Translations under genes and position numbers: made by a program | In this document: positions 17,673-26,980 of the stretch, one piece after another | Layout: each line of letters begins with the position of its first letter | Numbering within the stretch: position 1 is the first letter of the stretch | Assembly: GCF_042180575.1 (NCBI RefSeq) | Contig: NZ_CP170094.1 | Span: 2,170,001 to 2,234,000, forward strand | Length of the DNA: 64,000 nucleotides | Direction of reading: 5' to 3' | DNA from: Bernardetia sp042180575 | Lineage (GTDB): Bacteria; Bacteroidota; Bacteroidia; Cytophagales; Bernardetiaceae | Notes under the pieces: model-generated | Databases searched by the model: none | What the model was told of the DNA's origin: nothing | Seen by the model: the letters and a program-made list of their open reading frames with translations, nothing else

Positions 17673-17981
17673 TTAGGTATCATAGTTTCTAAAACTAGGA
17701 TATTTTTCATAAAATTTGTCTTCCAACGTAATTCCTTTTATCATTTCGCTAAAATGGAATTCAAGGTCAGATGATTGCCCTGTCCACTTATTTATAATGA
17801 TTGGTTGCGCTCCTATCAAGCTGTTTTTTGGATTATGTGCAGAATCTTCTGTGTTATATGAAAATGCCCACCCAAAAGAATATTCTTCAAGAGAATGGCT
17901 TACTATTTTTTGCTTATACATCTTACTTAAACTTTCTAAATGTCCAGCTTGTATAATTTTTGCCTCTGCCAAATCAATCAT
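17673..17981 (-). CDS. YrhB/Imm35-like small protein
   Basis: 102 residues, cytosolic. EYSFGWAFSYNTEDSAHNPK followed by LIGAQPIIINKWTG and a C-terminal helix match the YrhB/Imm35 domain (wvfsYn ... l.GngPiivdk.tG). Such proteins act as immunity or chaperone-like factors in some systems. There is no toxin beside it. It lies between the AlkD-like and PolX genes. Confidence 0.68.
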   Translation of the reverse strand: MIDLAEAKIIQAGHLESLSKMYKQKIVSHSLEEYSFGWAFSYNTEDSAHNPKNSLIGAQPIIINKWTGQSSDLEFHFSEMIKGITLEDKFYEKYPSFRNYDT

Positions 17982-18025
17982 ATTTAATATATTTCTTTGT
18001 TATGATATATTTCATTTTCCTACTG

Positions 18026-19738
18026 TCAAGATTTCGCCCAACTCTCAAACTCTTCCACAGAAAGCGTATTAAGCGTTTTTTTCTTCAAAAGTCCTCCTTT
18101 TTGAGCTACTTTTACGCCCCAGTTAGTATCTTTTAAGCCTTCGGTAGAGTGTGCATCAGGACTAATACAGAGCCAAACATTTTTTTGCATCGCATAATCA
18201 ATCCATTTCCAATCCAAATCTAAGCGATGAGGGTTTGCATTTATTTCTATGGCTACATTATTTTCTGCACAGGCATCAATGATTTTTTTGTGGTCTATCG
18301 GATAACCTTCTCTTCTCAAAAGTAACCTTCCTGTTGGGTGTCCTAATATTTTTGTGTATGGATTTTGAATAGCTTTTAGAAGTCTTTCGGTTGCCTTTTC
18401 TTCGCTCATTCCCAAAACGGAATGCACAGAAGCAATCACAACTTCAAAACCTTTGAGCGTATTTTCATCATAATCCAAACTTCCATCATTCAAAATATCA
18501 GATTCTATTCCTTTAAAAATACGAAAAGGAGCTAGTTTTTGATTCAATTCTTCGATTTCTTGCCATTGCTGTTCTACTCGTTCTTTGTTCAGACCATTTG
18601 CATAAAAAGCAGATTGAGAATGGTCAGAGATTACTAAATAGGAATGCCCTAATTCTTTAGCAGCAAGAGCCATTTGTTCGACACTATTTTGTCCGTCGCT
18701 GTAAGTGGAATGATTGTGAATTGTTCCTTTTAAATCTTCTAATTCTAAAAGGTCGCTTTGATTATTTTCTGTTATCCATTTCCACTCATTATTATTATTG
18801 ACTAGACCGTTTCTTTGTGGATAAGGAATGAACTTTGAACCCACTTTTTGATAAATTTCTTCTTCTGAATTTGCTTTTTGATAAGAAGCCGAAAGTAAAG
18901 AACTTTCTAAATGATTCGGATTATTTGAAGAGTAATGAAGATGAGAAAGCGTAGAAGTTTCTCTCAAAAGTTTGCCATAAAAATTTTCTTTGTCTGTAAT
19001 ATGAATTTCTAAATTCAAATCAATTTCATCAAAATTTCCTTTCCATAAAAAAGGCGAACTATTTTTTGCATCAAAACTTATTCCATCTAAATTATTCAAA
19101 AACTGAAATACTTCTTTCGTCGTTTTTCCTTCTTTTAAAATGCTAACAAAAGAAATTGTATCAATAATTGGTTCGTGTCTTGCTACTTGTCCTGCTACAC
19201 TTATTTTTTCAATAAAATCTTGTTTTTCTAAATTATTCAAAATATAATCAGAATACTGAAAAGCAATATTGATACGTTGTTTTCCTTCTTGTTTTTCTAA
19301 AAATTCTATCTGATTAGCAATATTTTCGGCTGTTTTTTTTCCAAATCCTTTTGTTTTTTCTAATGAACCATCTTGTGTAGCTTCGTATAAATCTTTTACC
19401 GTTTCGATTTCTAATTCTGTCCAAATAACACGCACTTTTTTTGCTCCCATTCCTTTTATACCAAGCATTTCGAAAACTCCTGCTGGCGTTTGTGCTGTCA
19501 ATTCATCTAATTCTTTAAAACTTCCATTTTCTAATAAAGAAAGAATTTTATCACTCATATTCTGACTAAAACCTAAAGCAATAAGTTCTTTTTGAGATAA
19601 TTCGGCAGCGACTTCATTTAGATTTTCTAGTCGTGTAGCCGTTCCTGTATAAGAACGAACTTTAAAAGGATTTTCGTCGTGAAGTTCTAGTAAAGAACCT
19701 GTCAGTTTGAAGGCTTGAGCGAGTTGTTTGTTTGTCAT
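18026..19738 (-). CDS. polX: PolX-family protein: HhH, degenerate polymerase domain and PHP domain
   Basis: 570 residues. Residues 1-150 contain helix-hairpin-helix motifs (MLGIKGMGAKKVRVIWTELE, KTKGFGKKTAENIANQIEFL). The middle (about 160-270) corresponds to the PolX nucleotidyltransferase fold, but the expected GS.RR..ET.gDiD stretch reads GQVARHEPIIDTISFV, so the catalytic Asp pair is not evident. The PHP domain (about 335-570) keeps its metal ligands: GTIHNHSTYSDG, VISDHS, GIESDI, VIASVHS, LGHPTGR and CISPDAHS. It probably acts as a 3'-5' exonuclease or AP endonuclease in base-excision repair, while polymerisation is doubtful. Confidence 0.9.
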   Translation of the reverse strand: MTNKQLAQAFKLTGSLLELHDENPFKVRSYTGTATRLENLNEVAAELSQKELIALGFSQNMSDKILSLLENGSFKELDELTAQTPAGVFEMLGIKGMGAKKVRVIWTELEIETVKDLYEATQDGSLEKTKGFGKKTAENIANQIEFLEKQEGKQRINIAFQYSDYILNNLEKQDFIEKISVAGQVARHEPIIDTISFVSILKEGKTTKEVFQFLNNLDGISFDAKNSSPFLWKGNFDEIDLNLEIHITDKENFYGKLLRETSTLSHLHYSSNNPNHLESSLLSASYQKANSEEEIYQKVGSKFIPYPQRNGLVNNNNEWKWITENNQSDLLELEDLKGTIHNHSTYSDGQNSVEQMALAAKELGHSYLVISDHSQSAFYANGLNKERVEQQWQEIEELNQKLAPFRIFKGIESDILNDGSLDYDENTLKGFEVVIASVHSVLGMSEEKATERLLKAIQNPYTKILGHPTGRLLLRREGYPIDHKKIIDACAENNVAIEINANPHRLDLDWKWIDYAMQKNVWLCISPDAHSTEGLKDTNWGVKVAQKGGLLKKKTLNTLSVEEFESWAKS

Positions 19739-19806
19739 CTTATAGAAAAGAGTAAAATAGAATTTCGGTTTGTCTTTGTTTACAAAGATACTAAAAACTA
19801 TAATCT

Positions 19807-19840
19807 AAACCCTAAGGGACTTCGAAGACCCTTAGGGTTT
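19807..19840 (-). terminator. Terminator hairpin, AAACCCTAAGGG family
   Basis: AAACCCTAAGGG at 19807-19818 and CCCTTAGGGTTT at 19829-19840 form a perfect 12-bp stem. It is positioned just after the polX start side and 19 bases past the stop of the VIT gene. Related hairpins occur at 29047, 54815 and 57304. Confidence 0.7.
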
Positions 19841-19858
19841 TTTAGAAAACTTTGAAAT

Positions 19859-22800
19859 CTACTTTTTCCACTCAAATCTACCTATTTCTATCTCATCTTC
19901 GTTTTCTTCCATTCCAGATTCTAATTGAAATACAATTTCTTTTTGAGTTTGATTTTTAGAACCATAATTGAAATAAATGGTTGCTTTTAGTGTGGATGCT
20001 CCTGCTATTTTTTGTGTTCTATCATCATAAAAATCTACTTTCAAGATATATTCTCCTTTAATAGCTTCTTTCAAAATATATTCTTCTGAACCATACCCAT
20101 CTGTCATATCTTCAATCATAAAACCACCATTTTGAGTTCTGCTATTCCAATAATTACACGTTTCTCCAGTAGGCTCTACAACCCACAAATCAATGTCTGT
20201 TTCAAGGGTGTTCCAATCCAAAATAACACGTACATCGACAGGCATATTTTTGAATAACTGCTTTTTTTGCTCTTCTTCCAACTCTTTCGCTATTCTACTA
20301 TTGATTTTTGATAAGTCTAATTTGTCTTTATGTAGCTCAATCAAGCTAGAAAACTCTGAGAAAACGATAACTTTAAAAAGAGGAAAAAGGTCTTCTAAGG
20401 TATCCCAGTTTTCATCTTCTTTATCAAAATCCATTATCAAAACTTCATAAAAATAATCTAAAGCTTTTTGATAATCGCCATTTTTTTGATGCGCTAAAGC
20501 CAAATCTCTATACGAATGTGGTTCGTCTGGACGAAGCTCTTTTACTTTCTCAAAGAGAAAAATAGCTGTTTCCATTTGCCCTAGTTGGCTATATTTATAA
20601 CCCAACATTTTCAGAAGTTCATAATTTTCTAGTTCTAGCTCTACAACATTAGATAAAATCTGTAAGCCTACTTCTTCTTCTTCATTCTGAATAAAATAAC
20701 TTCCCACGCTCAAGAAAAAAGAAGGTGTAGAAGAATAATTTTCTTTGAGTGAAAGGTAGGTTTCAAAACGATTTTCTTTTGTAGAATTTTTGATAGAATC
20801 CATATAGGGTTCATCTGCACTCCATTCTTTTACCACTAATTTTGTAGTTTCTTTCTGTTGAGTTTGTAGTGCTTTTTGAGTAGAGTCAGGCAAAACATAG
20901 CCTTTTTCAGCAGCTTCTTTTGTAATGACTATGATAACACCATTTGCTCCTTTGCTTCCATACAGAGCCGTCGCATTTTCATTTTTCAATATACTGACAG
21001 ATTTTACTTGCTCTGGATTAATCTGACTATAATCACTCTTTTCCATTGGAATTCCATCTACTACATACAATGGTTCAGCATTTAGATTAACTGACGAATT
21101 TCCTCTGATTACTACATTTGAAGAAGCTCCAGCATTTCCAGTTATTTGTACACCTGCTACTTTTCCTTGAATGGATTGAACAGAATAGCCTAAACTCTTT
21201 TTTGGTTGTTCAACTCCATAAGAAGTAACCACAACTGCCTCCAAATTAGAATCTGATAGAGTTACATCAATATTACTTTGACTTGCTACACTTTTTTCTA
21301 TAGTTTGATAACCAACAAACCTAACAACAAGTACATCTTTCTCACTACAAACAATAGAATAATTGCCATCAATATCTGTTTGTGTTCCTATTGTTGTTCC
21401 TTTTATTTGTACAGTTGCTCCTGGTAAAGCTCCCTCTTCAGCAGAAACTACTCCTGTTACAGTCTTATTACGTTCATAGCCTAAAACCTCACTTTGATTA
21501 ACTGAAATGCTTTGATTTTGAGTAGTTTGATTTTCAGTTTCTTTACTAGAGTTATTTTCTTCCTTCTCAATTTCCTCTTCCTCAATTCCTTCCTCTTCTT
21601 GCTGAGTTTCTTCTACATTTTCAGTTGTTGTTTCTGTTGTAGAATTTGTATTGGTTTCAGTATTGACTTGAGATGTAGTTTGAGAAGTAGTCGTATTTGT
21701 CTGATTCGTTTTTTCAGGCTCTTCTGGTAATGAATCTTTTTTGTTTTCTGTCCACCATTCTATTTTTTCTTCATAGTCTGCAAGAGCTAATTTGATAATT
21801 TCACTTTCTGTACTTGCTATTTTTTGAGTTTTTTGAGCTAATAGTTTTTCATACTCTTCTTTTAGTTCGGCAGGTGGCGAAATTTCATATTTGACATAAT
21901 CTTCTATTCTATCCAAAACGATAAGCGAAGTATAAGGCGTAATCAAGCTATAATTTTTGGCTACTTCAATGATTTTGGTTTTATTTTGTCTTGTGTTTAG
22001 AGAAAACTCATCCACTTTTTTATTTGCCCAAATACGCTGAATAGAGGTTGAATTGTAATTTTTAGGAATTGTAATTTTTCTAGTTTCTAAAACTTGTTTT
22101 CCTATTCCAAACTGAATTTCTATTTCTGCATCTTTGTTAGAATTTATCTGTCCTGCTAGAGAAAACGTTTTTCCTTTTTGTAATGTTTGAGGTGTTTGTG
22201 GATAAACTTCGCTTAGGATTCTATTTTTATATTTTGCTCCCAAAAACTGATAATTTTGAGATAAAAGAGCTTCTACAGCTTCTTTTTGCGTTTCATAAGA
22301 AAGATTGATATAATTTCCTCCTGTTTTTTGAGCTAAAGAATTTAGAAAAGGAGCATCATTTGTTCCACTAGAAACGATAGTATAAATAGTTTGTAGATTG
22401 TCTTTTTTGATAGGAAAAGCATCTGCCGAGTACGAAAGATTCGAAATTCCGTCCGAAAAAAGAAGTATTTCCTCTTGTTCTAACTTAGGAAAATCAATGG
22501 CTTTTAAATCCGTTCCTCCATCATAAATTACGCTTTCTAATTGCTCTTTAATTTTGATGATTTGATTTTCAAAATTAGATTCATTTATCAAAAAATCATT
22601 CTGACTGACTATTCTATTATTGAATAAAATTAGTTTTAGGTTTAAAGAATTATCCGACTTTTTTTGATTTATTCTTTCTAAATAATTTTCAAGAAGTGCT
22701 ATTTCTTTTTCTGTTTTTCGCTCCTTACTAGAATGTGAAACGTCCCACAAAACAACCATAGAAGAAGGCAATACTTTTTCTTTTTGAATGACATTAGGAA

Positions 22801-23578
22801 TCAGATTGATATAAAAATAATCATTTTCTGTATTCTTGTCATTGTTTTTCTCTCTAAAAATCTTTTCATTTATTTGGGTTGGAATCTCAAAACTAAAAAT
22901 ACCTGTGGCATCAAAATTTTTCTTTTTAGAATCTGTGATATATGAAGTTTGCCATTTTTTAAATTTAAAATTAGAAAGCTGATTTTGCTTAATTGTTGGC
23001 TTTTCAGTTTGATTAATAACTTCTACTTTCAAATCAAATTCTTTTACTTTTCCATATTTCAAATTCATTTGATACAAAGGAGCTTTGCTGTCTTGTAGTT
23101 CTTCTTCATATCCTATCAAAATTATTTTTCGTCCTTTTGCAGGAATCGGATAAACTCTCGCTTTATAATTATTTCCAACTGTCATTTCTAATAAAGCTGG
23201 GTCAATTTCTTGCCTAATCACTCCTTCAAAAGCTCGTCTTCCCAATTCTTTTTCTACTACTACACCTTCTCTAAGTTTTCCATTCAAATCCATTGCAAAT
23301 CTAAAAACACGCTGTTTGTCAGCAAGAGGAAAATTCAGTTCTCCTTCCAAAACTCTATCATTCGGATTATAAAAAGTCAACTTCGTTACTGTTGTGGCTC
23401 TATTTCCTATAATTTCTACTTGAATAGAAACATTTTCTAAATAAATAAGCGCACTATCATTTTTGATTTTTAAAATCGATAAATCGCCCAAGTCATTTGA
23501 CTGTTGAGAAAAAGCAGAAGCGAAAACACAAAAGTAAAAACAAGCAAAAAAAATAAAGTTGTGTAAATAGTATTTCAT
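19859..23578 (-). CDS. Secreted VIT/vWA protein with embedded carboxypeptidase-regulatory and TonB-plug modules, TPRs and DUF2135
   Basis: 1239 residues. A signal peptide (MKYYLHNFIFFACFYFCVFA) precedes a VIT domain (about 30-160: QVEIIGNRATTVTKLTFYNP, GRRAFEGVIRQEIDPALLEM). A vWA domain (about 265-450) has the MIDAS-like VVLWDVSHSSKE and LFSDGISNLS. A Thr/Glu/Gln-rich linker (about 620-690) leads to a CarboxypepD_reg-like domain (GVVSAEEGALPGATVQIKGT) and a TonB-receptor plug-like part (VAGVQITGNAGASSNVVIRG, PLYVVDGIPMEKS) without any beta-barrel. TPRs (about 950-1080) and a DUF2135-like C-terminus (DWNTLETDIDLWVVEPTGE) end it. It is probably a periplasmic or cell-surface adhesion or assembly factor. 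Confidence 0.88.
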   Translation of the reverse strand: MKYYLHNFIFFACFYFCVFASAFSQQSNDLGDLSILKIKNDSALIYLENVSIQVEIIGNRATTVTKLTFYNPNDRVLEGELNFPLADKQRVFRFAMDLNGKLREGVVVEKELGRRAFEGVIRQEIDPALLEMTVGNNYKARVYPIPAKGRKIILIGYEEELQDSKAPLYQMNLKYGKVKEFDLKVEVINQTEKPTIKQNQLSNFKFKKWQTSYITDSKKKNFDATGIFSFEIPTQINEKIFREKNNDKNTENDYFYINLIPNVIQKEKVLPSSMVVLWDVSHSSKERKTEKEIALLENYLERINQKKSDNSLNLKLILFNNRIVSQNDFLINESNFENQIIKIKEQLESVIYDGGTDLKAIDFPKLEQEEILLFSDGISNLSYSADAFPIKKDNLQTIYTIVSSGTNDAPFLNSLAQKTGGNYINLSYETQKEAVEALLSQNYQFLGAKYKNRILSEVYPQTPQTLQKGKTFSLAGQINSNKDAEIEIQFGIGKQVLETRKITIPKNYNSTSIQRIWANKKVDEFSLNTRQNKTKIIEVAKNYSLITPYTSLIVLDRIEDYVKYEISPPAELKEEYEKLLAQKTQKIASTESEIIKLALADYEEKIEWWTENKKDSLPEEPEKTNQTNTTTSQTTSQVNTETNTNSTTETTTENVEETQQEEEGIEEEEIEKEENNSSKETENQTTQNQSISVNQSEVLGYERNKTVTGVVSAEEGALPGATVQIKGTTIGTQTDIDGNYSIVCSEKDVLVVRFVGYQTIEKSVASQSNIDVTLSDSNLEAVVVTSYGVEQPKKSLGYSVQSIQGKVAGVQITGNAGASSNVVIRGNSSVNLNAEPLYVVDGIPMEKSDYSQINPEQVKSVSILKNENATALYGSKGANGVIIVITKEAAEKGYVLPDSTQKALQTQQKETTKLVVKEWSADEPYMDSIKNSTKENRFETYLSLKENYSSTPSFFLSVGSYFIQNEEEEVGLQILSNVVELELENYELLKMLGYKYSQLGQMETAIFLFEKVKELRPDEPHSYRDLALAHQKNGDYQKALDYFYEVLIMDFDKEDENWDTLEDLFPLFKVIVFSEFSSLIELHKDKLDLSKINSRIAKELEEEQKKQLFKNMPVDVRVILDWNTLETDIDLWVVEPTGETCNYWNSRTQNGGFMIEDMTDGYGSEEYILKEAIKGEYILKVDFYDDRTQKIAGASTLKATIYFNYGSKNQTQKEIVFQLESGMEENEDEIEIGRFEWKK

Positions 23579-23780
23579 CGTAATAAATTGGGTTTAGTGA
23601 GAAAGTGTAAATAATTCTTAAAATCCCTTACGATGAGTTTTATAAGAAACGTTGCAAAATATACATTGGCAAGATTTTTTCCTTATAGTTTTTGATAATT
23701 TTGTAGATTTAAAGATTAGATTAAAATTAATTCAAAATTAATACTCACACCAAAGAATTACCTCATTTACTTATATTTTT

Positions 23781-24629
23781 ATGAAAACTCGTTTTACTTC
23801 AACTCATATTTTTTCATTTTTACTTTCTGCTTTTGGAGTAGCCATTATTATTTTTGGAAGTGGTTTTTTTCCTGCTTCATTGGATAAAGAATATACCACA
23901 TTAGAAACCTCAAAAATATACTCTTCAAATTATTCCTTTTTATTACCTTCTAATTTATTCAAAACCAATCAAGATACAACAGGAATGGTCTTTGTAAAAG
24001 GAAGTGTTTTTAATATGGGAAGTACTGTTTTTGAAAATGAAATGCCTATTCACGAAGTAGATTTAGATGATTTTTATATTGGAAGATATGAAGTTACAGT
24101 CAAAGAATACAGAGCATTTTGTGAAGCTACAGGAAGAGATATGCCCAAAGAACCTATGTGGGGTTGGGATGATACACACCCAGTAGTAGGTGTAACATGG
24201 GATGATGCAAGTCAGTATGCAGAATGGGCAGGTAAAAGATTACCAACAGAGTCAGAATGGGAATATGCAGCACGAGGAGGCTTAAGCACTTTAAATTATA
24301 CCTATTCAGGGGCAAATTATGCAGAAGTAGTAGGTTGGTTTGAAAAAAATTCAGTCGAAATGGTACAACCAGTAGGACTAAAAAGACCTAACGAATTAGG
24401 AATCTATGATATGTCTGGAAATGTTTGGGAGTGGTGTTATGACCACTATGGACGTTATCGTCAAATGCGTGAGAAAAACCCTAAAGGTGTTCCTCAAGGT
24501 CTGAATCGTTGTATTAGAGGTGGAAGTTGGTTTGGAAATAAAGGAAACCTACGCACAGCAAATCGTTATTACAATCCTCAAGGTTTTGGTAGTAATCTGA
24601 TTGGCTTTAGAGTAGCGATGGATAAATAA
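23781..24629 (+). CDS. SUMF1/formylglycine-generating-enzyme-like secreted protein
   Basis: 282 residues. An N-terminal hydrophobic segment (about 9-31) is followed by a complete FGE-sulfatase fold: FVKGSVFNMGS, YIGRYEVTVKEYRAFCEATG, HPVVGVTWDDASQYAEWAGK, RLPTESEWEYAARGG, GIYDMSGNVWEWCYDHYG, CIRGGSWFGN and GFRVAMDK. Bacteroidota use such domains mainly as structural subunits of gliding and type IX secretion machinery (GldK/GldJ relatives) rather than as true sulfatase activators. No sulfatase or gld gene is adjacent here. The catalytic Cys pair of genuine FGE is not obvious. Confidence 0.85.
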   Translation: MKTRFTSTHIFSFLLSAFGVAIIIFGSGFFPASLDKEYTTLETSKIYSSNYSFLLPSNLFKTNQDTTGMVFVKGSVFNMGSTVFENEMPIHEVDLDDFYIGRYEVTVKEYRAFCEATGRDMPKEPMWGWDDTHPVVGVTWDDASQYAEWAGKRLPTESEWEYAARGGLSTLNYTYSGANYAEVVGWFEKNSVEMVQPVGLKRPNELGIYDMSGNVWEWCYDHYGRYRQMREKNPKGVPQGLNRCIRGGSWFGNKGNLRTANRYYNPQGFGSNLIGFRVAMDK

Positions 24630-24732
24630 TACAGTTATCAGTTATCAGTGTGAAACTGGGTTGCTCTGATTTTTAGTGTAAATGATACTATTTTTTAGTG
24701 CGAAAAATTCGTAATTCTAAAAAAATTACTTC

Positions 24733-26031
24733 TTACTTTATTGATTTGAGTTCCCAGTTTGCAGCATCTTCAAAAACTCCTCTTTCGGCTTGTTCGAATG
24801 CTTTTTTAGCTTCTCCATAGTTTTTGGTTCTTTTATAAAACAATCCTAGTAAAAAATAATACTTTGAACGTTCTTCATTTTCTAATTTTGGAAATTTTTT
24901 GAGTACTTTTTGTATGATTAGTATTCCTTCTTTATCTCTAACTGTTTTATAATTGGCTATCGCTTCCAAAAAATAAACTTCTTTTCTGTTTGGCTCTAAT
25001 TGCAAACACGAATCTGCTACTTTGATGGCTTCATTGTAACGTTTTTCATATACAAAAAGGCGTGTCAAATCATAATAATAGGCTGCATCATGAGAGAGAT
25101 GTTCTGAAAACTCTATTTTTTTTCGGATATGATAAATGGCATCTGATTTGTCGGTATTTTGGTCTTCTACTTTATTCAAAAAAACTTGTGCAGGCGAATA
25201 ATCTGGTTTTATAGTAAGTGCTGTTCGGAGATAACGCATGCTTTTATCAAAATCATACATAAAAAAATAGGCATAACCCAAATTATAATAATATTGAGGA
25301 GCAGTATTTTCTAATTCTGTTTTGAGTTTTTCATCTTTTATCCTAGCATAATAGATTGTCATTCCATCAAAATCTTGCAAACGAAAAGCACAACTGGTAT
25401 AAATAAAAGCTGCTTTTTGAATAGGATACGCATTCGAATTTACTTTTTCTAAAATAGACTTCGTAAGTTTTTGAGCATCTTCATATTCTGTATTTTGATA
25501 AAGAATATTAGCTAAAGAAAGCGCAACAGGAGGAGGAATATTATCTAATTGTTCATTTTTGAAATACTCGTCAGCATAGTTTACAACTTCTTTATCAAAT
25601 CTTCCAGCCTCATCAGACAGAATAATAATCCTACCCAAAATCGTATTTTTTTCTTGTGATTTGGAAGAGGGAACATGTAAAAGAGCCATTTCATAATACA
25701 AAAAAGCCTGTGAGATAGAATCTACTTTTTCATACAAAAAGCCCAATCTATAATTTGCTTCAAAATTTGATTTATCTATCTTGACAGCTTCTTTATAAAG
25801 GTCGACTGCTTTGGGAATATTTTTGAGCTGTTCTAAATAAAGCCCTGTATAATAAAGTAGTTCTGTATTTTGAGAATCAGCATTTAGTTCTTTTTTGAGA
25901 AGATTTAGTCCATCTTGTGGATTGCCTTGTTGAGCCATCTCAACAGCTTGTGTATAAACTTCTGGTTGAGCTTTTAGAGAATTTACAGTAAAAAGTATGA
26001 AGAATAAACTATACATTAAAGTAATTTTCAT
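24733..26031 (-). CDS. Exported TPR-repeat protein
   Basis: 432 residues from the ATG at 26031, chosen because it directly begins a signal peptide (MKITLMYSLFFILFTVNS). In-frame starts further up (26055, 26109) would put the signal internally. The mature protein is a string of about ten TPR units, for example AQQGNPQDGLNLLKKELNAD, PKAVDLYKEAVKIDKSNFEA and KNYGEAKKAFEQAERG. It is probably periplasmic or envelope-associated, serving as a protein-interaction scaffold. The partner is unknown. It lies 389 bases from the SUMF1 gene, converging on it. Confidence 0.8.
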   Translation of the reverse strand: MKITLMYSLFFILFTVNSLKAQPEVYTQAVEMAQQGNPQDGLNLLKKELNADSQNTELLYYTGLYLEQLKNIPKAVDLYKEAVKIDKSNFEANYRLGFLYEKVDSISQAFLYYEMALLHVPSSKSQEKNTILGRIIILSDEAGRFDKEVVNYADEYFKNEQLDNIPPPVALSLANILYQNTEYEDAQKLTKSILEKVNSNAYPIQKAAFIYTSCAFRLQDFDGMTIYYARIKDEKLKTELENTAPQYYYNLGYAYFFMYDFDKSMRYLRTALTIKPDYSPAQVFLNKVEDQNTDKSDAIYHIRKKIEFSEHLSHDAAYYYDLTRLFVYEKRYNEAIKVADSCLQLEPNRKEVYFLEAIANYKTVRDKEGILIIQKVLKKFPKLENEERSKYYFLLGLFYKRTKNYGEAKKAFEQAERGVFEDAANWELKSIK

Positions 26032-26122
26032 AAGAGAAGAAGCATTATTTTTCATACTTTTTATAGCTGTTTCAATTAATACAAACATCGTTGAGGTCTG
26101 AACCATCAATGAGGATTTAGAT

Positions 26123-26734
26123 TTATTTAATTTCGAAATTTAACATTTTTTTCTCTCTTATAAAACCTTCTAATTTATCTCCAATATTTACTTTACCTAC
26201 TCCTGCTGGTGTACCTGTGAAAATAATATCGCCTATTTTGAGAGTAAAGAACTTAGAAATATACGCTATTATCTCATCAAAGTTCCAAATCATGAGTTCA
26301 TTATTTCCTTTTTGGCGAGTTTGTCCATTTACATCCAAATGAAAATCTATTGAATTTATATCTCTAATTTCTGAAAGCTCTAGCCATTCTGAAATTGGTG
26401 CAGAACCATTAAAACCCTTTGCAATATCCCAAGGAAGACCTTTTTCCCTTGCTTTGGATTGCAAATCTCTTGCTGTAAAATCAATTCCTAAACCAATTTT
26501 ATCATAATAAGAAGCTGCAAATTTTTCTTCGATATGTTTTCCTTCCTTACAAATTCTTAAAAGTAACTCTACTTCGTGATGAATATCATTGCTAAAATTG
26601 GGATGATAAAAGGCATCGTTATTTTTAAGAATAGCTGTATCTGGCTTCAAAAAAATAACAGGTTCTGTTGGACGTTCGTTTTGAAGTTCGGCAATATGGT
26701 CAGCATAATTTCTGCCAATACAAAGTATTTTCAT
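26123..26734 (-). CDS. Fumarylacetoacetate hydrolase family protein
   Basis: 203 residues, a minimal FAH fold. MKILCIGRNYADHIAELQNE, PVIFLKPDTAIL, HHEVELLLRICKEG, GLGIDFTARDLQSKAREKG, LPWDIAKGFNGSAP and GDIIFTGTPAGVGKVNIGD are diagnostic. The metal site is formed by the Glu pair in the HHEVELL motif and the Asp in GIDFTARD. Family members are acylpyruvases, oxaloacetate tautomerases or decarboxylases; this short form most resembles acylpyruvate hydrolase/oxaloacetate tautomerase. No catabolic cluster is adjacent. Confidence 0.9.
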   Translation of the reverse strand: MKILCIGRNYADHIAELQNERPTEPVIFLKPDTAILKNNDAFYHPNFSNDIHHEVELLLRICKEGKHIEEKFAASYYDKIGLGIDFTARDLQSKAREKGLPWDIAKGFNGSAPISEWLELSEIRDINSIDFHLDVNGQTRQKGNNELMIWNFDEIIAYISKFFTLKIGDIIFTGTPAGVGKVNIGDKLEGFIREKKMLNFEIK

Positions 26735-26980
26735 GTATTTTAGTAGTTTATTTTTAGAGGTTTAGAAATTGATTATTATCAAATGACTTTTTACAAAAAT
26801 ACAAAATCAAATTTGTTTATTTGAATGACAACTTCAAAAGCAAGTTGTGTTTTTTTTAACAAATTCTGAAAATCATTACGATACTAAGTTAAAATTCGTA
26901 TTTTAGATTAATTTATAGTATAATGACTTACCAAAACATTTAATTTAAAAATATTTTTTATACCTACTTACAACGATTTT

